Notes under the pieces: generated by a model | Seen by the model: only the letters and a program-made list of their open reading frames with translations | What the model was told of the DNA's origin: nothing | Database searches by the model: none | Origin: Brevundimonas subvibrioides | GTDB taxonomy: Bacteria > Pseudomonadota > Alphaproteobacteria > Caulobacterales > Caulobacteraceae | Direction: 5' to 3' | DNA: 64,000 nt | Assembly (NCBI GenBank): GCA_002280475.1 | Contig: NCEB01000002.1 | Coordinates: forward strand, 1 to 64,000 | Program-made: the position numbers and the translations under genes | In this document: piece after piece, positions 18,154-26,615 of the stretch | How positions within the stretch are numbered: the stretch's first letter is position 1 | Layout: each line of letters opens with the position of its first letter

Positions 18154-18612
18154 ATGCGTCTCGCCCTTTTTCAACCGGCCATCCCCCAGAACGTCGGGGC
18201 CTGTATCCGCCTGTCGGCCTGTTTCGGCGTGTCCCTGCACATCATCGAGCCCACCGGCTTCACCTTCGACGACCGGGCGATGAAGCGGGCGGCGCTGGAT
18301 TACGGACCACTGTCGCACATGACCCGCCATGCCGGTTGGGACGCCTTTCAGGAGGCGCGGGGGCCGGGGCGGCTGGTCCTGTTCACGACGAAAGGGGCGA
18401 CGCCGCTGACCGACTTCGCTTTCCGGCCGGATGACACCCTGTTGTTCGGCTCCGAGCCCTCGGGCGCGCCAGATGATGTCCACGCGGCGGCCGACGCCCG
18501 CGTGGTGATTCCCATCCGGCCGGAGGCCCGCTCGCTGAACCTGGCGGTCAGCGCCGGGATCGGCCTGTTCGAGGCGCTGCGTCAGACAGGGCTCAGGCGC
18601 GGCGGGCGTTAG
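18154..18612 (+). CDS. trmL: tRNA (cytidine34-2'-O)-methyltransferase, SPOUT family
   Basis: A 152-residue enzyme that methylates the ribose of the wobble base in tRNA-Leu. It begins MRLALFQPAIPQNVGACIRL, the conserved TrmL opening, and has the SPOUT knot signatures LLFGSEPSG and SLNLAVSAGIGLFEALR. The start is ATG 18154. The earlier in-frame ATG at 18058 would add 32 residues with no family match. It is divergent from the bc1 operon, and its 3' end overlaps tspO by 20 bases in convergent orientation. Confidence 0.94.
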   Translation: MRLALFQPAIPQNVGACIRLSACFGVSLHIIEPTGFTFDDRAMKRAALDYGPLSHMTRHAGWDAFQEARGPGRLVLFTTKGATPLTDFAFRPDDTLLFGSEPSGAPDDVHAAADARVVIPIRPEARSLNLAVSAGIGLFEALRQTGLRRGGR

Positions 18613-19072
18613 GGTTCAACTGGATCATCCGCCAGTTCAGCAGCGCGGCGATGCTGACCCAGAGCAGGTAGGGCAGGACCGGCAGGGCGGCGATCGGACG
18701 GATCATCCAGAAGACGGCCACGATCGCCGCCAGCGACACCCACAGGAAGGCCACGTCGATCATCGCCAGATCCATCCGGCGGCGGCCGAAGAACAGCCAC
18801 GACCAGGCGGCGTTCAGGATCAGCGACAGGATGTAGAGGATGAAGACGCGCGGCCGCGTCTCGCCCGCGACCTCCCAGATCATCCAGCCGGCCCAGGCGT
18901 TCAGGGCGAACAGCAGGCCCCAGACGACGGGAAAGGCCCAGTTCGGCGGGGTCCAGGAGGGCTTGTTGAGGCCGGCATACCAGACCCCCGGCTTGAACAT
19001 GCCCCCGCTGGAGGCAGCGGCCAGGTTCAGGCCCGCGAACACGGCCACGGCGATCCACATTTCGGTGCTCAT
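18593..19072 (-). CDS. tspO: TspO/MBR tryptophan-rich sensory protein
   Basis: A 159-residue membrane protein with five predicted helices and many Trp residues (KPSWTPPNWAFPVVWGLLFALN, quoted in part, is the family core). TspO binds porphyrins; in Rhodobacter it tunes photosynthesis gene expression in response to oxygen by affecting tetrapyrrole flow. That role is a reasonable inference here because the window also carries hemF, hemA and a bacteriochlorophyll cluster, although tspO is some 34 kb from the latter. It converges with trmL. A tiny membrane ORF lies just upstream on the same strand. Confidence 0.93.
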   Translation of the reverse strand: MSTEMWIAVAVFAGLNLAAASSGGMFKPGVWYAGLNKPSWTPPNWAFPVVWGLLFALNAWAGWMIWEVAGETRPRVFILYILSLILNAAWSWLFFGRRRMDLAMIDVAFLWVSLAAIVAVFWMIRPIAALPVLPYLLWVSIAALLNWRMIQLNPNARRA

Positions 19073-19121
19073 GCGGGCATCCTAGCGGAAGGCCGCGCGG
19101 ACGGCGCGGGTGAAGTCGTCG

Positions 19122-19241
19122 TTAGACGATACGCCAGATCATGACGGCGAGGCCCGCGACGGCGGCCGCGCCCACGATGTAGCTGAGGCAGCCGACGGCC
19201 TGGACCAGGCGGCGGCGCTTCGGATCGGTCGGTGTTTGCAT
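19122..19241 (-). CDS. Small single-helix membrane protein (39 residues)
   Basis: A short reading frame, MQTPTDPKRRRLVQAVG then one hydrophobic helix (about residues 18-36, rich in Ala, Val and Ile) and the end WRIV. The basic patch before the helix predicts an N-in membrane peptide. AAGG lies about 8 bases before the ATG. It sits 49 bases upstream of tspO on the same strand and may be co-transcribed. I do not recognise a family; it is called on length, charge pattern and ribosome-binding site alone. Confidence 0.42.
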   Translation of the reverse strand: MQTPTDPKRRRLVQAVGCLSYIVGAAAVAGLAVMIWRIV

Positions 19242-19389
19242 CGCCCGGCCTTGGACCAGAGCTTATGGCCAAGCCAGCGGCGACGATGTCGCGCGTCCGG
19301 CTGTCACGCGGCTCCACGCCGCAGGGCGGACGCTCGGCATTGTCAGGGCGTAGGCGCAGTGGTCCTGTCGGGCGACGAGGGAGGCCCGG

Positions 19390-19797
19390 ATGATCTATAT
19401 CGTACTGAACGCCCTGCCGATCGCGGTGGCAAGCGGGTGCGGGCTGGCGGCCGGATTGCTGGTCCGTGGGTTGATCGGGCGGGTGGGGCGCGGGGCGGCG
19501 GGTCCGGCGCTGGCACCCGCCGTCATCGTCGCCATCGTTCTGGCCCAGGCCTGGCTGTGCGCGATCCTGGCCGGGGCGCTGATCCTGGCGCCATCCGAGG
19601 CCGGGGCATGGACCATGGCGATCGGCAGCGCCGTGGTGATCTGGATCGGCTTCGTCGTGCCCGCCACGGTCGTGAACCACGCTCAGCGCGGCCTGCCGTC
19701 GGGTGCCATGGCCACCGACGGTCTGAGCTGGCTGGCGATCATGGTCACCCAGGCGGTGGTGCTGAAGTCGATCGGCCTGGTCCCGCCGCCGGTCTGA
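19390..19797 (+). CDS. DUF1761-like integral membrane protein
   Basis: A 135-residue protein with about four hydrophobic helices and almost no soluble part. The segment WIGFVVPATVVNHAQRGLP and the following return helix resemble DUF1761 proteins, whose function is not known. GGAGG lies just before the ATG. It converges with the M19 dipeptidase, with 5 bases between stops. No catalytic residues are evident. Confidence 0.65.
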   Translation: MIYIVLNALPIAVASGCGLAAGLLVRGLIGRVGRGAAGPALAPAVIVAIVLAQAWLCAILAGALILAPSEAGAWTMAIGSAVVIWIGFVVPATVVNHAQRGLPSGAMATDGLSWLAIMVTQAVVLKSIGLVPPPV

Positions 19798-19802
19798 GGG
19801 CC

Positions 19803-21059
19803 CTACTCCGGCGTCTCGTCCGTCTCGATCGCCGCCAGCGAGGGGCGCTCGGCCGCCCTGGCGCGGGCCACCGCCTCGGTGGCGCGCATGACGCGCAGGA
19901 CGTTCTCGCCGGCCAGCTTGCGGATATCGGCGTCGGTCCAGCCCTCGGCCATCAGGGCGGCCAGCAGCCGGGGATAGGCGTCGACCCCCTCCAGCCCGGT
20001 CGGCAGGCGCGGCACACCGTCGAAGTCTCCGCCCAGGCCGACGTGGTCGATGCCGGCCACGGTTCGGACATGCTGGATGTGGGCCACGACGTCGGCGATG
20101 CCGGTGGCGGGCACGGGGTTGGCGGCGTCCCAGGCCTGGATCCCCGCCGTCACGGCTGCGGGATCGCCGGGCTCCAGCGAGCCCAGCCGGGCCTGTTCGG
20201 CGGCGCGGGCGGCGCTCCAGGCGCGGAAGGTCTCGGAGACGAAACCGGGCACGAAGGTGACCATGACGACCCCGCCGTCCTCGGGCATCGCGCGCAGGAC
20301 GGTGTCAGGGACGTTCCGGGCATGGTCCGTCACGCCGCGCGCGGACGAATGGGAGAAGATCACCGGGGCGTCCGACACCCGCATGGCGTCCAGCATCGTC
20401 TCTTCCGAGACGTGGCTGAGGTCGACCAGCATGCCCAGCCGGTTCATCTCGCGCACCACCGCCTCGCCGAAGGGCGACAGGCCGCCGTGGCGCGGGGCGT
20501 CGGTGGCGCTATCGGCCCAGGACGTGGTCCGCGAATGGGTCAGGGTCATGTAGCGCACGCCCGCCTCGTGGAACTCGCGCAGCAGGCCCAGCGAATCGTC
20601 GATCGAATAGCCGCCTTCGATGCCCATCAGCGACGCGATCCGCCCGGCGCGATGGATGCGGACGACGTCGTCGGCGGTGGTGGCCAGTTCGAACACGTCC
20701 GGATGGGCGTCGACCATGCGGCGGACGACGTCGATCTGTTCGAAGGTCGCCTTGGCCGCCTCGACCGGGGTCAGGCTGGCGGGGACATAGACCGACCAGA
20801 ACTGCCCGCCTACGCCGCCGGCCCGCAGGCGCGGAATGTCGGTGTGCAGACGGGTCGAACCCGCCAGATCGGTGGTCAGGTTGACCGCATAGGGGTCCGA
20901 GCCGTGCGCCTGACGCAGGGCCCAGGGCAGGTCGTTGTGGCCGTCGATCAGCGGCGTGCGCTCCAGGATACGCCGGGCACGGGCCTCTCCCGCGTCCTGG
21001 GCAGCGGCCGGCAGGACCAGGGCGAGAGAACATGCGGCGAGGGTCAGGGCGCGGATCAT
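19803..21059 (-). CDS. Exported M19-family membrane dipeptidase
   Basis: A 418-residue zinc dipeptidase with a signal peptide (MIRALTLAACSLALVLPAAAQ, about 21 residues, given in part). Metal ligands are visible in DGHNDLPW (His, Asp), GIEGGYSI (bridging Glu), VDLSHVSEET and FSHSSAR (His residues), and GLGGDFDG near the C-terminus. The family hydrolyses dipeptides, including D-residue substrates. The start is ATG 21059; the upstream in-frame extension lacks coding character. With the M20 gene 53 bases upstream on the same strand it forms a probable peptide-use pair. Confidence 0.92.
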   Translation of the reverse strand: MIRALTLAACSLALVLPAAAQDAGEARARRILERTPLIDGHNDLPWALRQAHGSDPYAVNLTTDLAGSTRLHTDIPRLRAGGVGGQFWSVYVPASLTPVEAAKATFEQIDVVRRMVDAHPDVFELATTADDVVRIHRAGRIASLMGIEGGYSIDDSLGLLREFHEAGVRYMTLTHSRTTSWADSATDAPRHGGLSPFGEAVVREMNRLGMLVDLSHVSEETMLDAMRVSDAPVIFSHSSARGVTDHARNVPDTVLRAMPEDGGVVMVTFVPGFVSETFRAWSAARAAEQARLGSLEPGDPAAVTAGIQAWDAANPVPATGIADVVAHIQHVRTVAGIDHVGLGGDFDGVPRLPTGLEGVDAYPRLLAALMAEGWTDADIRKLAGENVLRVMRATEAVARARAAERPSLAAIETDETPE

Positions 21060-21112
21060 GGGGTGGTCTCCGGGTATCGATACGCCACTGTTGCAGACCT
21101 TGAGGAGGCCCG

Positions 21113-22405
21113 TCACTCCCCCAGGCTCAGCCGCCCGATCAGGACGGCCGCGCGCTGGGACTGGCGGATCAGGCTGTCCAGATCGACCCACTCGCCCTCG
21201 GCATGCGCCAGGCCACCGGCGATGCCGAGGCCGCCCAGGGTGTCGACGTCGGCCGCGACGAAGCCGCTGTCGGCCGCGCCGCGTCGGGCGGGGTCGAAGG
21301 GCGACATCTGGGGCAGGCCGAGGTCGCGATTGACCGCGTTCAGCCGCTCCAGCAGGGCCAGATTGCCGGGCGTCGGCGCCATCGGCGGATAGCCGTCGTC
21401 GCCGAAGACCAGGTCGGCGGTGGTCCGGGCCAGGTTCTGGCCGACGATCGCCTCCATCCGCGCCCGGGCCCGCGCGTCCTGCTCGGGCGTCAGGGTACGC
21501 AGATCGCCCCGGGCGATGGCCGTCTCGGCGACGATGTTGGTCTTGCCCGAGGCCTGGACGCGGAAGCCGTCGGCATCGATCTCGGCCGGCGTGCCGCCGG
21601 CGAGGACACCGACGTTGTAGGTCAGGTTGGGCTCGGGCAGCTCACGTCGGAACCCGTCGAGGATCCGCGCCATCTCATAGATCGCGCCATAGCCGAGGGT
21701 GTCGTTGAACACCCCACTGGAATGGCCGGTCACGCCGCCGGTCGTCAGCGTCCAGCTGGCGGCGCTGCGCCGGGCGATGGTGCCGAACTCGGCGCCGCCT
21801 TCGGTCGCCAGATTCTCGAACTCCAGCGCATAGTCGGCGACGCGCCCGGCCTCGATCAGGTCGCGCCGCGCGACGTCGAGTGGCACGCCCGGCCGCTCCT
21901 CGTCGCCGGTCAGGAAGACGGTGACGTTCGACCCCTCCAGCGTTCCCGCCGCCTGCATGGCGCGCAGAGCCGCGATGATCACCACCACTCCGCCCTTGTC
22001 GTCGCCGATGCCTGGGCCGGTCGCGCGCGCGCCGTCGCGCACGAAGGTCTGGAACGGGCTGTCGGTCTCGAACACCGTATCCAGGTGACCGATCAGCAGG
22101 ATGTTCCTGCCGCCGCCGTCATGGGTGGCGACCAGATGGCCGGCCCGACCCGTCTCGGCCATGTCGATCCAGCGGACGTCGAAGCCCAGAGGCTCCAGCT
22201 CGGCCCGGACCCTCTCGCCGGTCGCGCGCACGCCCGCCAGGTTCAGCGTGCCCGAGTTCTGGTTGACGATCCGCTCCAGCAGATCGATGTGCCGGTCGTG
22301 CTCGGCGACCACGGTCGAGACGATGGTCCGCTCGGCCTCGGGCGTCTGGGCGAGGCCGGGGCCGCACAGGGTCAGGCCGAGCATGAGGGGCAGGATGAAA
22401 CGCAT
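21113..22405 (-). CDS. Exported M20-family metallopeptidase (carboxypeptidase G2-like)
   Basis: A 430-residue zinc peptidase with a signal peptide ending CGPGLAQ. Zinc and catalytic residues are visible: IGHLDTVFE (His, Asp), GIGDDKGGVV (bridging Asp), LTGDEERPG (catalytic Glu pair) and a late His in LAHAEGEW. The small dimerisation domain lies roughly at residues 210-320. Glutamate carboxypeptidase activity is likely, but substrate cannot be fixed from sequence. It lies directly upstream of the M19 dipeptidase and divergent from hemF. Confidence 0.9.
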   Translation of the reverse strand: MRFILPLMLGLTLCGPGLAQTPEAERTIVSTVVAEHDRHIDLLERIVNQNSGTLNLAGVRATGERVRAELEPLGFDVRWIDMAETGRAGHLVATHDGGGRNILLIGHLDTVFETDSPFQTFVRDGARATGPGIGDDKGGVVVIIAALRAMQAAGTLEGSNVTVFLTGDEERPGVPLDVARRDLIEAGRVADYALEFENLATEGGAEFGTIARRSAASWTLTTGGVTGHSSGVFNDTLGYGAIYEMARILDGFRRELPEPNLTYNVGVLAGGTPAEIDADGFRVQASGKTNIVAETAIARGDLRTLTPEQDARARARMEAIVGQNLARTTADLVFGDDGYPPMAPTPGNLALLERLNAVNRDLGLPQMSPFDPARRGAADSGFVAADVDTLGGLGIAGGLAHAEGEWVDLDSLIRQSQRAAVLIGRLSLGE

Positions 22406-22502
22406 GGCGGGCTCCGGGTTCGGCAGAGCTTGGCCCGGCGTCCGCGCGGCGTAAAGCATCGGCCCCGGTGACGCGCTGGGCGAAGCATGATTGAACGTGG
22501 TC

Positions 22503-23390
22503 ATGAGCCACGCCCACGCCTCCGACGCCCCCTCGCTCGACCAGAAGAAGGTGGAGACCCGCGCCTGGTTCGAGACCCTGCGCGACCGCATCCACGCGGG
22601 CCTGGAGGCGCTGGAGGACGCGGCGCCGGCCGACCTGTTTCCGGGCGAACCCGGCCGGTTCGCGCGCACGCCCTGGTCGCGGCACGAGGGCGGCGGCGGG
22701 GTCATGGGCATGATGCACGGGCGGCTGTTCGAGAAGGTCGGCGTCCACGTCTCGACCGTCCACGGCACCTTTCCGGCGGACTATGCCAAGACCGTTCCCG
22801 GCGCGGAGGAGGACCCGCGGTTCTACGCCACCGGCATCAGCCTGATCTGCCACCCGGTCAGCCCCCGGGTTCCGGCGGTGCATATGAACACCCGCTTCAT
22901 CGCCACGACCAGGAGCTGGTTCGGCGGCGGGGCGGACCTGACGCCGGTTCTGGATGGCGAGCGCACCCAGGAGGCCCCGGACACGGTCGCCTTCCACGCC
23001 GGGATGCGCGCTCCCTGCGACGCCCACGACCCCGCCTGGTATCCCAAGTACAAGCAGTGGTGCGACGAGTATTTCATGCTGCCGCACCGCAACGAGATGC
23101 GCGGCATCGGGGGCATCTTCTACGACCATCACGACAGCGGGGACTATGCCCGGGACTTCGCCTTCACGCGGGACGTCGGGATGGCGTTCCTCGATACCTA
23201 CGCCGCCATCGTGCGTCGTCGCATGACCGAGCCCTGGACGCCCGAGGAGCGTGAGGAACAACTGATTCGCCGGGGCCGCTACGTCGAGTTCAACCTGCTG
23301 TATGACCGGGGCACGACGTTCGGCCTGAAGACCGGCGGGAACGTCGAATCGATCCTCAGTTCGATGCCGCCGGTGGTGAAGTGGCCGTGA
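22503..23390 (+). CDS. hemF: Oxygen-dependent coproporphyrinogen III oxidase
   Basis: A 295-residue haem-pathway enzyme that decarboxylates two propionates of coproporphyrinogen III using O2. Family motifs are clear: [45 protein letters not shown] and [13 protein letters not shown]. The start is ATG 22503; an in-frame TTG at 22491 would add four residues, and neither has a strong ribosome-binding site. The oxygen-requiring enzyme feeds both haem and bacteriochlorophyll and fits an aerobic phototroph. It stands alone, between a divergent peptidase and a convergent amidotransferase. Confidence 0.96.
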   Translation: MSHAHASDAPSLDQKKVETRAWFETLRDRIHAGLEALEDAAPADLFPGEPGRFARTPWSRHEGGGGVMGMMHGRLFEKVGVHVSTVHGTFPADYAKTVPGAEEDPRFYATGISLICHPVSPRVPAVHMNTRFIATTRSWFGGGADLTPVLDGERTQEAPDTVAFHAGMRAPCDAHDPAWYPKYKQWCDEYFMLPHRNEMRGIGGIFYDHHDSGDYARDFAFTRDVGMAFLDTYAAIVRRRMTEPWTPEEREEQLIRRGRYVEFNLLYDRGTTFGLKTGGNVESILSSMPPVVKWP

Positions 23391-23402
23391 TGCCCGCACG
23401 GG

Positions 23403-24092
23403 TCAGGTTGCCAGAAACCGTCTGATCCAGTCGCCGACCACCGCCCGGTCATCCTCCGCCCTCAGGCTGGAGACCGCCCGGTTCACCACCACATCCTCGA
23501 TCCGCCCGCGCCGGCCCTCGACCAGGGCCCCGGTGAAGGCGCGGGTGAACTCGGGGTGGGGCTGGAGCGACATGGCGTCGTCGCCCCAGGCCAGGCCGGC
23601 GAAGGGGGTGAAGTCGCTGGCCAGGATCACGCGGGCGTCGGCCGGCCGGGCGACGACCTGATCCTGATGCGAGGCCGACAGGGCGATCTCGGCCGGGGCG
23701 AGTGCCATCCAGGGTTGGACCTCGACGACCCGGTAGCGATGCAGGCCGACGCTCCAGCCGCTGCCGGATTTCTCGACCCGGCCGCCCAGAGCCTGGGCCA
23801 TGGCCTGGTGGCCGAAACAGACACCGACCAGCCGGGTCTGTCCGCGTGCGTCGCGGATCCAGTCCAGCAGGGGTGGGATCCAGGCGTGATCCTCGTACAC
23901 GCCGGCGGCCGAACCGGTGATGATGGCCCCGTCGAAGGCGGCCGGTTCGGGCAGGTCGCCGGCCTGGACGTCGAAAGACCGGGTCTGGAACGCGTCACCC
24001 AGCAGGTCCGCGAACATCGAGGGATAGTCGCCATGGTCGGGTTGAAGCGCCGACGGCGGGCGACCGGTCTCGAGCACGGCGATAGTCGGCAT
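23403..24092 (-). CDS. Class I glutamine amidotransferase-like protein
   Basis: A 229-residue protein with the triad glutamine amidotransferase fold: nucleophile Cys in GVCFGHQAMA (about residue 92) and the His-Glu pair in QPHPEF. It resembles stand-alone GMP-synthase-like amidotransferases, some of which act on gamma-glutamyl compounds. No synthetase partner is adjacent, so the substrate is unknown. The start is ATG 24092 with GGAG 6 bases upstream; the longer frame to 24224 is not supported. It converges with hemF. Confidence 0.85.
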   Translation of the reverse strand: MPTIAVLETGRPPSALQPDHGDYPSMFADLLGDAFQTRSFDVQAGDLPEPAAFDGAIITGSAAGVYEDHAWIPPLLDWIRDARGQTRLVGVCFGHQAMAQALGGRVEKSGSGWSVGLHRYRVVEVQPWMALAPAEIALSASHQDQVVARPADARVILASDFTPFAGLAWGDDAMSLQPHPEFTRAFTGALVEGRRGRIEDVVVNRAVSSLRAEDDRAVVGDWIRRFLAT

Positions 24093-24205
24093 GGGGGCTC
24101 CGATCGGCTGGGGATGAACGCCGCTCACATGGGGTGTCGCCCGGCGGAATGCGCTAGAGGGCACCCGTCGGCCTTGTTCGTCGACAGCCGCCAGCGAGTT
24201 TCGCC

Positions 24206-24511
24206 ATGGACGCCGACGCCGCACCCGTCGTCCTTATCAACGTCTTCAAGGTCCAGCCCGAGAAGCAGGACGACCTGATCGAGATGCTGACCAGCCTGGC
24301 CCGGGCCCAGGTCGGGCTGCCGGGCTTCATGTCCGCCACCCTGCACCGCGGCCTGAACGGCAAGACGGTGGCCAACCACGCGGTCTGGCGCTCGGTCGAG
24401 GACTGGAAGGCGATGACGCGGAACGAGGCGGTGGCCGCCGCCATGCGTCCGATCATGGCCATCGCGACCTTCGAGCCCAATCTGTACGAGGCCGGCGAGG
24501 TCATCGACTGA
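24206..24511 (+). CDS. Antibiotic biosynthesis monooxygenase (ABM) domain protein
   Basis: A 101-residue single-domain protein with the ferredoxin-like ABM fold: a first strand with VVLINVFKVQPEKQDDL, the motif GLPGFMSATLHRGLNG, and an aromatic NHAVWRSVEDWKAM. Such proteins act as small cofactor-free oxygenases on quinol-like substrates, or as haem-degrading relatives; the sequence does not tell which. It is divergent from the amidotransferase and followed by a possible hairpin. Confidence 0.8.
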   Translation: MDADAAPVVLINVFKVQPEKQDDLIEMLTSLARAQVGLPGFMSATLHRGLNGKTVANHAVWRSVEDWKAMTRNEAVAAAMRPIMAIATFEPNLYEAGEVID

Positions 24512-24520
24512 GCCTTGGTC

Positions 24521-24556
24521 GTGAGAGTCGGAAAGGGGTGTGGGAGTGACTCTCAC
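24521..24556 (+). terminator. Possible hairpin after the ABM gene
   Basis: A 9-bp inverted repeat (GTGAGAGTC and GACTCTCAC) separated by 18 bases lies 9 bases after the stop codon. The downstream bases are TTCTCTC, not a clean T run, so termination is uncertain. Confidence 0.4.
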
Positions 24557-24642
24557 TTCTCTCATTCGGCCTCCTGAGCCTGCCGCGCGAACGCCTGCCT
24601 AGCACCGTGGTGCGTCAGAATCGGACGTGGTGACGGTCGTTG

Positions 24643-25461
24643 TCAGGCCCGCCAGACCTCGGCCCTGGCCCCGGCGTCGCCCAGGGTCCCGGCCACCCAG
24701 CGGCAGATTTCGGTGGCCGCCGCGTCCGCGCCCTTCGGCGGGTTGACCACCACCATGGCGCAGCCGTTCATCTTCATTGGATCGGTCAAGGGCCGCAGTC
24801 GGGCCTCGGCCACCAGGGTGGGCGCCGCCGTCGCCGACGCGAGCCGTCTGAGGAAACCGTCGAAGGTCTCCATGTCTTTCAGCGGCGTCCAGATCGCCAC
24901 GGTGGCATCCGGATCGGCCCGGACGATCCCGCCGGCGGTCTCTGCCGCGCGCAGATAGTCGTCGGGGCGTTCGAACGGCGGGTCGATCAGCACCAGCGAA
25001 CCCCGCGCCTGTTTCGCCTCGGCCCGGACCATGTCGTAGCCGTCGCCGATCTCGCCCCGGGCGCCGGGGAAGGCTTTGAGGCTGTCGCGCAGCAGACCGG
25101 CGACCTCCTCGCGCAGTTCGAAGCCGACGTAGTGGTCGGCGGTCTTCAGGGCCCGGGCGATCAGGACCGGCGACCCGGGGTAGAAGCGGACCCGGCCGTT
25201 GGGATTGAGCGCCGCGACCTCGGCCGCCAGGGCTTCGATCAGCGCGGGTCGGGCCGCGGCGGCCATCAGCCGCTGGATGCCCGCCTCGGCCTCGCGCGAG
25301 CGGGCGGCGTCGCCGGTCAGGTCGTAGAGACCCGCCCCCGCGTGGGTGTCCAGCACGGTCACCGGCCCGGCCGCCTGACGCGTCGTCAGCAGCCACAGCA
25401 CCAGGGCGTGCTTGACCAGATCGGCGAAATTCCCGGCGTGGAAGCTGTGGCGATAGTTCAT
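24643..25461 (-). CDS. rlmJ: 23S rRNA (adenine2030-N6)-methyltransferase
   Basis: A 272-residue SAM-dependent methyltransferase. The conserved opening MNYRHSFHAGNFADLVKHA fixes the start, and the SAM loop appears as LDTHAGAGLYDL. The catalytic LIDPPFE motif follows near residue 160, and KMNGCAMVVVNPP is a second family signature. It modifies one adenine of 23S rRNA during ribosome assembly. It is divergent from topoisomerase IB; their longest possible reading frames would touch at the start codons. Confidence 0.94.
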   Translation of the reverse strand: MNYRHSFHAGNFADLVKHALVLWLLTTRQAAGPVTVLDTHAGAGLYDLTGDAARSREAEAGIQRLMAAAARPALIEALAAEVAALNPNGRVRFYPGSPVLIARALKTADHYVGFELREEVAGLLRDSLKAFPGARGEIGDGYDMVRAEAKQARGSLVLIDPPFERPDDYLRAAETAGGIVRADPDATVAIWTPLKDMETFDGFLRRLASATAAPTLVAEARLRPLTDPMKMNGCAMVVVNPPKGADAAATEICRWVAGTLGDAGARAEVWRA

Positions 25462-25552
25462 GGCGTCTGCGTCCTCCGGTCGCTCGTCCGGGTCAAGAGG
25501 AACCGGCGATCCTCACGCGACGTTCGCCGTCCATGATCCGGACTTTCGATTG

Positions 25553-26572
25553 ATGCCCGACGGTAGTCACGCCTTCGTCGCCGAGACCGAGGTCCCCAAG
25601 GGCCTGACCTATTGCAGCGATCGCTTCCCCGGCCTGACGCGGGTGCGTTCGGGCAGGGGCTTCCGCTATCGCGACCCCGAGGGGCGGCTGGTCGGGGACA
25701 AGGAGACCCTGGCGCGCATCCGGGCCCTGGCCATCCCGCCGGCCTGGACCGACGTCTGGATCTGCCCTCAAGGAACCGGCCACATCCAGGCGACCGGCCG
25801 CGATGTGAAGGGGCGCAAACAGTACCGCTATCACAACGACTGGTCCGAACATCGCTCGGGCGGAAAGTTCGATCGGATGCCCGCGTTCGCGCGGCGACTG
25901 CCAAAGCTGCGAGAGCGGGTCGAGGCGGACCTGGGATCGCGCGGGCCCAGCCGCGAGAAGGTCCTGGCCACCGCCGTCCGGCTGCTGGAGATCACCCTGA
26001 TCCGGGTGGGCAACGCCCAGTACGCCAAACAGAACCGCAGCTACGGCCTGACCACCCTGCACAAGCGGCACCTGGAGGTCGACGGCGCCGGCCTGGCCTT
26101 CGCCTTTCGCGGCAAGTCGGGGGTCGAGCACAAGGTCAGCGTCCGCGACCGTCGCCTGGCGGCCGTGGTGCGGACCCTTCGCGAACTGCCTGGACAGCAG
26201 CTGTTCAAGTATCGAAACGCCGAGGGCGACCTGTGCCCCGTCACCTCGGACGACGTGAACGCCTATATCCGCGAGGCCATGGGCGAGGATTTCTCCGCCA
26301 AGGATTTCCGCACCTGGGCCGGCACGGTCTCGGCGGCGCGGGCCCTGCGCGACATGGAGCCGCCGACCTCGGCCACGGACACGAAGCGCAAGATCACCCT
26401 GTGCGTGAAGGCGGTGGCGGGACTGCTGGGCAATACGCCGACGGTGTGCCGGTCCAGCTATGTCCATCCCACGGTGTTCGACCTGTACGAGACGGGGCGG
26501 ATCGCCGAGGTCCTGCCCGGGGCTGACACCAAGGGATTCGAGGCGGCCCTGATCAAGGTGCTGAAAGCGTAG
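25553..26572 (+). CDS. DNA topoisomerase IB
   Basis: A 339-residue bacterial type IB topoisomerase that relaxes supercoils through a 3'-phosphotyrosine. An N-terminal domain (LTYCSDRFPGLTRVRSG onward) precedes the catalytic domain with RVGNAQYAKQNRSYGL, KSGVEHKV, DFRTWAGTVSAA and the active-site Tyr in CRSSYVHP. ATG 25553 gives the usual family length; the in-frame ATG at 25460 would overlap the divergent rlmJ start and add 31 residues of low complexity. Neither start has a strong ribosome-binding site. Confidence 0.92.
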   Translation: MPDGSHAFVAETEVPKGLTYCSDRFPGLTRVRSGRGFRYRDPEGRLVGDKETLARIRALAIPPAWTDVWICPQGTGHIQATGRDVKGRKQYRYHNDWSEHRSGGKFDRMPAFARRLPKLRERVEADLGSRGPSREKVLATAVRLLEITLIRVGNAQYAKQNRSYGLTTLHKRHLEVDGAGLAFAFRGKSGVEHKVSVRDRRLAAVVRTLRELPGQQLFKYRNAEGDLCPVTSDDVNAYIREAMGEDFSAKDFRTWAGTVSAARALRDMEPPTSATDTKRKITLCVKAVAGLLGNTPTVCRSSYVHPTVFDLYETGRIAEVLPGADTKGFEAALIKVLKA

Positions 26573-26578
26573 AGCGGC

Positions 26579-26605
26579 TCTCCCTCCCCATGAAGGGGAG
26601 GGAGA
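26579..26605. terminator. Bidirectional hairpin between convergent genes
   Basis: An 11-bp perfect stem, TCTCCCTCCCC with GGGGAGGGAGA and a five-base loop, lies between the ends of topoisomerase IB and the OGFr-like gene. It has no T run. Its C- and G-rich arms resemble the half-sites of the palindromic repeat families elsewhere in the window. Confidence 0.55.
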
Positions 26606-26615
26606 CATGCCGCGC

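Noticed and set aside
19110-21392. 760-residue plus-strand frame over the M19 dipeptidase
   Set aside because: Antisense shadow; it also runs across the tiny membrane gene and DUF1761 gene in other frames.
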